Source: Acidobacteriota bacterium
GTDB taxonomy: Bacteria; Acidobacteriota; Thermoanaerobaculia; Multivoradales; J023
Length of the DNA: 59,360 nt
NCBI GenBank assembly: GCA_029263395.1
Contig: JAJCXO010000060.1
Coordinates: 1 to 59,360, forward strand
Reading direction: 5' to 3'
Shown: positions 53,439 through 59,360 of the stretch, piece by piece
Numbering within the stretch: the stretch's first letter is position 1
How the letters are laid out: every line of letters begins with the position of its first letter
Notes under the pieces: generated by a model
Databases searched by the model: none
What the model saw: only the letters and a program-made list of their open reading frames with translations
Told to the model about the DNA's origin: nothing
Position numbers and translations under genes: made by a program

Positions 53439-54344
53439 TCAGGTGTTGGTGCTCGCGGTGGTGGGATCAGCGTTGGGGCTGATGACCGCTACCGCTTGCT
53501 GACTCGGGCTCGAGGACTCACCGTCCTGAGTCGCTGCACCGTCCTGGGTCGCTGCACCGTCCTGGGTTCCCGCACCGTCCTGGGTTCCCGCATCGGCGTC
53601 CGAGGGATCTTGCTCCCGCCGACCGGGACGTCGTTCGGAAGGACGGACCTTGTCAGCGAGCTCCTTTTCTCCAGCCAACCGACAGAAGTCTTCGAAGGCC
53701 CGAGCAGAGCGTACGAAGGTTTCGTCATGCCCATCCTTGAGCTTGTCGCGCGCAACCTTCGCTTCGTCGACAGCGCGGCGGGCTTCGTCAACTTGTTGGA
53801 GGGTGAAGCGCAGGTCTTCAGCGAGCGGTTCCAGCTCGGCGGCTTGCGACCGGAGATTGGGGGGTTCGTTGAAAATGCTCTCTCCCAGGTGCGTCTCCAG
53901 GTCTTCACCGGCGAAGATCTTGACGATCCGGTTGGCCTGGCGCAGCAGGGGATGCGGCGAGCGAGCGGTCTCGTTCTCGAGGCCGAGATCGACGAGACGA
54001 GGCTCGACAAATTGGTTGAGCAGGGTCAACCGCAAGCGGGCGACCAAGCGCGCTAGCTTGGAGAATCGCTCGGCCTGTAGGTCACGGAGCCGGGTGTATT
54101 CGGCGTTGGCTTCGTAGAGGGCTTCGTCGGCCCCCACCAATTGGTCGAGGGATGCTTCCAGCTTGCGGGCGAGGGCAACAACCACGGGGAAGAACCCCGG
54201 GGCTTCGTCCCCTTCTTGGAGATGCGGTTGGACAAGTTGGAGCAGCTGTCCGGCCACTCTTGTACCTTGCCGCCACAAGGCGGTGAGCACAAAGGCGCAG
54301 GACTGTTGACGATCGGTCACTTCTTTTGACGTTCTAGCAGGCAT
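53439..54344 (-). CDS. Cytoplasmic coiled-coil protein of unknown function next to the palindrome array
   Basis: 301 residues; AGGAGG five bases before the ATG at 54344 gives a very strong site. No signal, membrane segment or catalytic motif. Residues ~70-125 and ~160-235 are long charged helices (YTRLRDLQAERFSKLARLVA; LRFTLQQVDEARRAVDEAKV) likely to form coiled coils around a short compact segment (RIVKIFAGEDLETHLGESIF). The last ~65 residues are disordered, with four 6-residue GTQDGA-type repeats from an 18-bp DNA repeat. The family is unknown to me. It is the first gene left of the 42-bp-period array and so a candidate array-binding protein or an array-controlled gene; nothing in the sequence proves either. 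Confidence 0.8.
   Translation of the reverse strand: MPARTSKEVTDRQQSCAFVLTALWRQGTRVAGQLLQLVQPHLQEGDEAPGFFPVVVALARKLEASLDQLVGADEALYEANAEYTRLRDLQAERFSKLARLVARLRLTLLNQFVEPRLVDLGLENETARSPHPLLRQANRIVKIFAGEDLETHLGESIFNEPPNLRSQAAELEPLAEDLRFTLQQVDEARRAVDEAKVARDKLKDGHDETFVRSARAFEDFCRLAGEKELADKVRPSERRPGRREQDPSDADAGTQDGAGTQDGAATQDGAATQDGESSSPSQQAVAVISPNADPTTASTNT
53519..53590. repeat. Four in-frame 18-bp tandem units
   Basis: CACCGTCCTGGGTCGCTG-type units at 53519-53536, 53537-53554, 53555-53572 and 53573-53590, encoding the TQDGAx repeats in the C-terminal tail of the coiled-coil protein. Confidence 0.85.
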
Positions 54345-54363
54345 GATTGCCTCCTTGGTTGTG

Positions 54364-54438
54364 CCCAGCAGTGCTGGGCGGTTGAGGATTCCGGTCTAGC
54401 CAGCGAGGTGACCTCGCCAGCCAGCGAGGTGACCTCGC
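54364..54438. promoter_or_regulatory. Three perfect dyads upstream of the coiled-coil gene
   Basis: CCCAGCAGTGCTGGG (54364-54378) is a perfect 15-bp palindrome around a central G. GCGAGGTGACCTCGC occurs twice (54403-54417 and 54424-54438), also perfect around one base, at a 21-bp step, i.e. two helical turns. Operators for a dimeric regulator controlling the leftward gene are the simplest reading. GAGGT also recurs in several array spacers. Confidence 0.7.
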
Positions 54439-54555
54439 CAGCCCCGGTACGTTGCGGCTGGGACATCCCGGCCGCGACGTCAGCAATGTACCGGCTGAAC
54501 TTGCCTCGTGCGCGCCGAGCGTGTTTTTCTGATTTTCGACCCAACGGTCGTTTGA

Positions 54556-54990
54556 ATCGACTGCCGTCGAAGAAGGAAAAGTCCTCTGAGAGGAGATGAC
54601 GGCGGCCACCGAAGACAGAAGAGTTCCCGGAGAGGTGTTGGCGGCCGCCGCCGAAGACGGAAAACTTCCCGGAGAGATGTTCGCGGCCGCCGCGTGGGAC
54701 CTTGGAGTCTGGCCAGACCTCGTTACGGCGGCCGTAGGGCTGTCTGGAAGATCTCTAGAGGTCGATACGGTGGCCGTAGGGCACCGCGGGCGATCCGTGA
54801 GAGGTCACCCGGCGGCCGAGCGGTCGACCGGACAAAGTTTGTAAGGTCGCACGGCCGCCGAGCAAGTCAGAAAACTTTGTTTGCTGACCCGCGCGGCGGC
54901 CGTATGGGCAAATCTCGGTTTTGGTGGAAGTCGTTACGGCGGCCGTATCGGCAATTTCCAGATTGAGTGGACACCGCTACGGCGGCCGTA
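54556..54990. repeat. Array of ten 13-bp palindromes at a 42-bp period
   Basis: Cores with consensus TACGGCSGCCGTA start at 54598, 54640, 54682, 54724, 54766, 54808, 54850, 54892, 54935 and 54978. Steps are 42 bp seven times, then 43 and 43. A decayed core sits one step earlier at 54556. CGGCSGCCG is exact in eight of ten cores. Linkers are 29-30 bp; the first three resemble each other (GAAGAC-GGAAAA-TCCCGGAGAG), the others diverge but tend to keep GAGGTC before the core. 42 bp is four turns of B-DNA, so all cores face the same side. The array lies between a leftward coiled-coil gene and a rightward porin gene. There is no cas gene and the core is too short for CRISPR. Confidence 0.93.
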
Positions 54991-55020
54991 ATGCAGGAGT
55001 CTTGTTCGGGTTGGCTGCGG

Positions 55021-55059
55021 CAGGCGCGTCTACCTTACCGGTGCGCCTGTTGCTATAGT
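55021..55059 (+). promoter_or_regulatory. Extended -10 promoter of the porin gene with an overlapping dyad
   Basis: TGCTATAGT at 55051-55059 is an extended -10 box; no good -35 is found at 17 bp. The dyad CAGGCGC (55021-55027) / GCGCCTG (55043-55049) covers the place where a -35 would be. The promoter starts about 60 bases after the last array core, so array-bound protein would sit as upstream activator or repressor. Confidence 0.55.
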
Positions 55060-55115
55060 GCACCTGTACTGGGGATTGATGAGGCGTCTATTGGAAGACA
55101 AGTTAGCCTTCTGTC

Positions 55116-56252
55116 ATGTGCCTAACTCGAGCTTTTTTCTCGACCGGTTTGTTGCTCGTGCTTGCGAGCCTGTACACGACTGCAAGTCAAGCAGCGCCCC
55201 TCTCGCGCGACGACCTGAAGATTAATGGCGATGTCCGCGTTCGGCTGGAAACCGATTTCGACTCGCAACGGGCTGATGGTCGTGAGCGCGAAGACCGTAC
55301 CCGGTTGCGGTTGCGCCTCCGGCTGGGTTTAGACATCGCTGCCAGCGATCGCTGGTCATTCGGGCTTCGGCTGCGCTCGGGCTCGGCCGACAGCCATCAA
55401 TCACCCCATGTCACGGTGGTCGATTTCAACAACAACGATACCGACGATACCGCCGTAAACCTCGATAAATGGTTTGCCAAGGTCAACCGCAAGAAGGTCT
55501 GGGCGTGGATCGGACGCAACCGCCTGGCCCTATGGAAACAGAACGAATTCCTGTGGGACGATGATGCGACTCCCGCCGGCCTGGCGGTGGGTTTCGACAC
55601 CGCCGTCGGTGATGCTGGCAAGCTGACCATCAACACCGGCTACTTCTTGTTACCGTCGGGTTTGCGGGATTTCGCAGGTAACCTCGGAGTCGGTCAAGTC
55701 GTCTACTCATGTGGCCACTACACTGCGGCCGGTGGAGTCATGGCCTTCGACGCCGATGCCGACGATACCGACGCTGGCAGGTTGCTGCTTGGTAACGGAA
55801 ACCGTGACTACACTCTTTGGGTCGGAAACCTGCAAGCCCGTTTCGACGCCGGCTCGCGGCCCCTCACCTTCGGACTCGACGTGGTGCACAATGGTGAGCA
55901 CTATTCAGCCAGCGATCCCGATCCCTTCACAGCCGCCCACCGCGATCAGACCGATGGTTTCGTGATCTCAGCCAGGCTCGGCGCCATCCGGAAGCCTGGG
56001 GACTGGTTGGCGGCTTATTATTACGCCGATATCGAAGCCCTGGCGGTCAACACGTCCTATGCTGAAGACGATTGGGTGCGTTGGGGCTCTGTCGTCGAGA
56101 CTCGATCGAGCGATTTCACCGGCCACGAGCTACGCTTCGCCTACGCGCTCGAAAAGCACCTCAACCTGGTCGCTCGCCTCTACCTAGTCGACGCGATCAC
56201 CACGCGTGAAGACGGCAGCCGCTTCCGCCTTGATCTCAACTACAGGTTCTGA
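55116..56252 (+). CDS. Outer-membrane beta-barrel porin (alginate-export/putative-porin type)
   Basis: 378 residues with a signal peptide (ending ASQAAP, ~27). The mature protein alternates polar and hydrophobic residues in repeated strands: LKINGDVRVRLETDFDSQ, RTRLRLRLRLGLDIAAS, WSFGLRLRSGS, VWAWIGRNRL, and ends in LDLNYRF with the C-terminal Phe recognised by the Bam machinery. K-x-N-G-D-V-R-x-R at the start and F-x-x-R-L-G-x-x-x-K resemble putative porins and AlgE-like channels. The substrate is unknown. It stands directly downstream of the palindrome array and its extended -10 promoter. No strong ribosome-binding site precedes the start. Confidence 0.82.
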   Translation: MCLTRAFFSTGLLLVLASLYTTASQAAPLSRDDLKINGDVRVRLETDFDSQRADGREREDRTRLRLRLRLGLDIAASDRWSFGLRLRSGSADSHQSPHVTVVDFNNNDTDDTAVNLDKWFAKVNRKKVWAWIGRNRLALWKQNEFLWDDDATPAGLAVGFDTAVGDAGKLTINTGYFLLPSGLRDFAGNLGVGQVVYSCGHYTAAGGVMAFDADADDTDAGRLLLGNGNRDYTLWVGNLQARFDAGSRPLTFGLDVVHNGEHYSASDPDPFTAAHRDQTDGFVISARLGAIRKPGDWLAAYYYADIEALAVNTSYAEDDWVRWGSVVETRSSDFTGHELRFAYALEKHLNLVARLYLVDAITTREDGSRFRLDLNYRF

Positions 56253-57205
56253 AACGTCCCGGCAGCGTCGAGTAGGTGCGACCGGGCCGAATAGGTGCCG
56301 GGATCTTATGAACGACTGAAGGTGATGGGTCGCGGCATGGCGATCGTCCTCTCGATTGCTCAGGTCAATTGGTGTTATCGCTGTCGCAAATCGGCACAGA
56401 CTGTCGGGGCTTTCGGCGAGGCGGGTGTTGTAGATAGGAGCGTCGGTCCCAGTCGTTCGAGACTGGGCGGCGAGGAGTGGTGTCGGAGCGGCTTCCGGCT
56501 GTTGCCGTATAGTCCTAGCGTGGCCTCGGTGGGCTGTCGTTTTGACTTGGAGTGGTCGAGAACAGGAGACTCCGATGTAAGGTCAGGCTCCCGTGAAGCT
56601 TGTGTTCCATGATGGGAGTCGTTTGGGGGATCGGGGAGTACACAACTTCCTCTGCCCAGTAAGCGCAGGCAAACGCGAAGAAATGTCAAACTATCGCCGC
56701 TGATAGATAAGTCAAGCGAGCCTAAATATGTAATGAACTCAGATAGTGAAACTTCATAGTTCGAATAGATGTAAAGTTCGCTGCGATTCTATGCCTAGCC
56801 CTATCGTCCGGATGCGGTGCTCGTGAACTCACACCTGGCCAAATCTAGCAAGTGACACCACCTCGGGTCGCGGCTTGTCACCTGGTGGCTCGAAGTCCAG
56901 CCAACTCCTCGACCACCCATTCTGCTGCCGTCACCTCGTGCCGGACAGTACCAACAGCGTACCGCCATGAACTGCTGGTTGTCTTACTCATTTAGGGACT
57001 TCAGTGCGTACGAAGGGGCGAAGCCTCACGTCAGGAACGTCTGAGCTTGCGTGATAGAGTTGGGTCTGGTCAGGCATAGTCATACACGAGCACTCCAATT
57101 CCTAGCCCCTTCAGTGCGAGCCTTTGCTGCCAAAGCTAACGCTGCGCTATGGTCACAACTAAGGCGCCATGAAAGAATTTATCCGAAATCGAGGTTTGTC
57201 GTCAT
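56253..57205. other. Gene-free stretch; GC falls toward the right
   Basis: No frame has protein-like composition. Small repeats are present: GAGTAGGTGC and GAATAGGTGC near 56270-56297, and CTTCAGTGCG at both ~56998 and ~57108. Composition changes from GC-rich to mixed after about 56,700, which marks the start of the lower-GC block holding the next gene. Confidence 0.5.
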
Positions 57206-58819
57206 ATGTCAGGATTGAAGGGAAGTAGCCAACCGGAAACCGAATTCTCGACGTTGTTGCCGTGGTTTCGATATTGGATAGCAAAAACCTATCCTCCCTT
57301 GACAGTTCTAGTTGACGGGGGTTTTTGGTTCAAGATAGCTAGCCCAGCAGGGCTCCTTGTCATATTTGTAGGGCTATATAATGCCCTTGTAGAGCTTTTA
57401 GGGGGTCAACAGAACCAAACTCGGCATCTAGACTTGTATCTAGATGCTGCATCTATCTTCATCGACATCTTGAATCTTGGCGTCTTGTCCGGATTGCTGG
57501 CTTTTGTAGTGATGAAGATCTCTACCTCAGGGTCGAATCCCTCACTGAATGTCTTCAAAGTTCAGCTAGCGTTGCTTACGTCGGCCTGGCTTACTTTCTA
57601 TCTCGCAAGATTCTTTATTCATGCTGAGACAATTGCCGGAACAGGTGCAGTTTCTCAACTTCTCGAGTACGTTCTGCCGATCGCCAACTTGACTACGGCT
57701 CTTCTCCTATTCAGTATCTACATACTCCTGATGCAGCGCCCACCCGCGACGAGTATCACGTCTAAACAAGGCTTCTGGCTGGCTGCTGGCGCTGTAGGAT
57801 TGTGCATGTTCTACGCACTCTTTGCAATCGCGTCGGGCTTACTCCCGGGAGCAACGAGTGGAACTTCGTTTGACCACCAGAAGATCGCAGACATTCTCAA
57901 CGGTTTGCTTGTCGGTAGCGCGACGGCACTTGTGGTGGGTAGGCTCAACAGTAAGTTCCTGAATCTAAGACAGGGGACTATTGTCGCACTCTTCATCTAC
58001 TCGATAATCCAGCCTCTCTATCCGTTTATTCACGGTGGCGACCGGTTAGTCGAATTGGCGGTCATCGGCTTCGCCCTCTTCGCCAAAACCCTCTTTCTCC
58101 TAGTTGCGGCCTTTGTACTCGATACAGGAAGACTCCAGTTCTACCTTCATGAGATCCGTTGGTTCGACAGGCATGTCGATCAACGCAGACGATGGTTTGT
58201 TACGAAAGAGGCAGCGACCACTAGTGACTTTCTCCCGTCTCCGCCAGGGTTGGTTACCTACAGCTGGAAATTGGAGAGAGGCGTTTTAGATCTCAATGAG
58301 AAAAGCCTTCGTTTTAAGGTACTTCTGAGGAACTTCGGAATCGGCCCATGGCTAGTTTCTGATATCTCATGTAAGTCCGTGCAATTAGAGGGCCTAGTGT
58401 TCGAACGAGCTAGAGCGAGTCCGGAGGACAAGGGCCCTATTCTTGATATTCTCGATATTCAGCGACTTGGCAGAAATGCCAAACTCGATTTGGAGATCCC
58501 AGATGAAAGCTTGATCGAAAGAGGAGAAAAGATCCCTCTCACGGGTCTGGATTGCCGAATCGAGTTCGAGGCTAAAGAAGTCGACCGCATGAAAGAACGA
58601 GTTGATGACTTACATACCTTTCGAAAAAGAATCTCTGAATCTGAACTTGACCGTGAAGACCTGGCTGACGTTCGTGTCCGACTCAACGGATGTGGCCTTC
58701 GCCTATCGCGGAGTTCTAACGAGGGCAAGTGGCACTGGGCAGAGGCTATGGACGGCTCATCTAACCTGATCGTTCCCTGTAGAGTCGTAGGTGCGGCCTC
58801 CGAGAGTCCTACTTCCTAG
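57206..58819 (+). CDS. Multi-pass membrane protein of unknown function
   Basis: 537 residues with about eight hydrophobic helices in residues ~45-330 (PAGLLVIFVGLYNALVELL, ILNLGVLSGLLAFVVM, FWLAAGAVGLCMFYALFAIA, FALFAKTLFLLVAAFVLD) and a ~200-residue charged C-terminal part (LHEIRWFDRHVDQRRRWFVTKE onward), probably cytoplasmic. No family is recognised. Codon use and GC are lower than in the core genes of the window and similar to the NACHT gene, suggesting acquisition. There is no neighbour within 300 bases on the left to link it to, so function is open. Confidence 0.7.
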   Translation: MSGLKGSSQPETEFSTLLPWFRYWIAKTYPPLTVLVDGGFWFKIASPAGLLVIFVGLYNALVELLGGQQNQTRHLDLYLDAASIFIDILNLGVLSGLLAFVVMKISTSGSNPSLNVFKVQLALLTSAWLTFYLARFFIHAETIAGTGAVSQLLEYVLPIANLTTALLLFSIYILLMQRPPATSITSKQGFWLAAGAVGLCMFYALFAIASGLLPGATSGTSFDHQKIADILNGLLVGSATALVVGRLNSKFLNLRQGTIVALFIYSIIQPLYPFIHGGDRLVELAVIGFALFAKTLFLLVAAFVLDTGRLQFYLHEIRWFDRHVDQRRRWFVTKEAATTSDFLPSPPGLVTYSWKLERGVLDLNEKSLRFKVLLRNFGIGPWLVSDISCKSVQLEGLVFERARASPEDKGPILDILDIQRLGRNAKLDLEIPDESLIERGEKIPLTGLDCRIEFEAKEVDRMKERVDDLHTFRKRISESELDREDLADVRVRLNGCGLRLSRSSNEGKWHWAEAMDGSSNLIVPCRVVGAASESPTS

Positions 58820-58854
58820 CTATCCTTGGATAACTAAGCATAGTAGGACGCGCA

Positions 58855-58992
58855 CTACTCCCCTGGATCCGACGTCGACTTCCGCAGATGCCGCCCCGTC
58901 CACTCCAGGAGATCCTTGACCCGGTATCGGATCATCTTCTCTGTGATCTTGGCTATCGGAGACCCTCCGCCTTTGGTGTGCCAGGACTCCAT
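58855..58992 (-). CDS. Possible 45-residue protein or 3' remnant
   Basis: A short leftward frame from ATG 58992 to TAG 58855, reading ESWHTKGGGSPIAKITEKMI and on to RHLRKSTSDPGE. Composition is protein-like (basic, helical), but there is no ribosome-binding site and an in-frame stop lies just upstream. It could be the end of a lost gene. Confidence 0.3.
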   Translation of the reverse strand: MESWHTKGGGSPIAKITEKMIRYRVKDLLEWTGRHLRKSTSDPGE

Positions 58993-59017
58993 TCAGTCAT
59001 CCAAGGTCATTTGTAGC

Positions 59018-59360
59018 TCATCCGACGTTCTCCAGTCTCCCTCGACGGCGAGGCCAGAACGCGAAAACCAGCAGCGGCAAGAACAACACCAGCTCGACGA
59101 GTAGCACCCTCAGCCCCCACCAAGAGAAGAGACCCATCCCTAAAGGAGACACCGGGAACGGTTGCCAAGGCGAGAAGAAGCGTTCGTTGGTGAAGGGCCA
59201 GAACAGGGCGATGCCGCGCCCGCCGTCGGTGAAGGTATCGAGCAGACCATGGCTGACCGCAACCACGCAGGCGATGGCGGTGGTATGTCCCCACGAGTAG
59301 CCGGCCAGCTTGCCCAGCCAGCCGGCCAGCAGACCCAAGAGTAGTCCGGCAACGATCGAG
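59018..59360 (-). CDS. YdjM-type membrane-bound metal-dependent hydrolase, 5' truncated by the window
   Basis: The frame is open to the right edge; 113 residues are visible. SHGLLDTFTDGGRGIALFWP is the conserved His/Asp metal-binding segment of the YdjM/DUF457 family, and the preceding GHTTAIACVVAVSH contributes another His. Membrane segments flank it (GLLLGLLAGWLGKLAG; VLLVELVLFLPLLVFAFWP). The LexA-regulated YdjM of Escherichia coli is the best-known relative; its role in membrane or lipid metabolism is not settled. The C-terminus is short and basic (RRRGRLENVG). Confidence 0.85.
   Translation of the reverse strand, partial: SIVAGLLLGLLAGWLGKLAGYSWGHTTAIACVVAVSHGLLDTFTDGGRGIALFWPFTNERFFSPWQPFPVSPLGMGLFSWWGLRVLLVELVLFLPLLVFAFWPRRRGRLENVG

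Noticed and set aside
54556-54990. Array as a CRISPR locus
   Set aside because: The repeat is only 13 bp and palindromic, linkers are partly similar to each other, one flank is degraded gradually, and no cas gene is present.
54556-54990. Array as a TIGR-type guide RNA array
   Set aside because: Interspersed short conserved blocks looked reminiscent, but the neighbouring coiled-coil protein shows no Nop, RuvC or HNH motif, and the core is a DNA palindrome rather than edge/loop elements. Not excluded, only unsupported.
1-59360. tRNA, rRNA or replication origin
   Set aside because: No cloverleaf, rRNA-like or DnaA-box cluster was recognised by eye; a covariance-model scan would be needed to exclude small RNAs.

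Overview
The window looks like chromosomal DNA of a GC-rich, diderm, environmental bacterium, most likely an Acidobacteriota member of the Thermoanaerobaculia type. This is an inference from gene content: BshA (bacillithiol synthesis), large Ser/Thr kinases fused to ATPase/TPR regions, an M56/BlaI pair with private repeats, a C-terminal 'DGFETGNTSNWS' tail of a kind I associate with secreted proteins of that group, multi-PDZ HtrA proteases and an outer-membrane porin. No rRNA, tRNA or CRISPR array was seen.

Layout. 1-1,450: edge of a REP-type HUH transposase gene, a decayed secreted-protein tail, and non-coding DNA rich in short tandem repeats. 1,460-6,480: lipoprotein amidohydrolase, then a leftward BlaI/M56-protease operon whose protease and a secreted neighbour carry the same 29-residue repeat. 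6,558-10,300: leftward thioesterase, TetR and ThDP-enzyme genes with three near-identical TetR-type operator/promoters. 10,403-17,190: DNA polymerase X, MurB, endonuclease III, BshA, a transglutaminase/TPR protein and a second TetR. 17,365-21,599: a 1,265-residue kinase/ATPase and a Rieske ferredoxin. 21,836-29,291: leftward methionine operon under a SAM-I riboswitch (metX, metB, aspartokinase, a small-molecule kinase fused to a class III aminotransferase-like domain), then dusA. 29,551-46,363: Ser/Thr kinase, DoxX, a sodium:amino-acid symporter with a hybrid histidine kinase, a YfhO-like membrane protein, HtrA with a protease-dead paralogue, M1 aminopeptidase, and an alpha/beta hydrolase.

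46,360-52,128 is an accessory defence patch. It holds a pentapeptide-repeat stub, a lower-GC PD-(D/E)XK-NACHT gene, a second partial copy (about 93% identical) of the adjacent hydrolase gene, an orphan toxin-antitoxin-like protein, an AlbA_2 ATPase and a stop-interrupted remnant resembling a helicase N-terminus. The hydrolase duplication brackets the NACHT gene and marks the insertion.

52,169-56,252 holds a TPR-like gene and a coiled-coil gene reading left and a porin gene reading right. The divergent intergenic region contains the most unusual signal of the window: ten copies (plus one decayed) of a 13-bp palindrome, TACGGCSGCCGTA, spaced at 42 bp (last two intervals 43 bp), i.e. four helical turns, just upstream of an extended -10 promoter. 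Other dyads lie on both sides of it. The last 3 kb hold an unknown lower-GC membrane protein and the end of a YdjM-like membrane hydrolase.

Across the window, 9-21 bp tandem microduplications recur at gene ends, several of them containing the stop codon.
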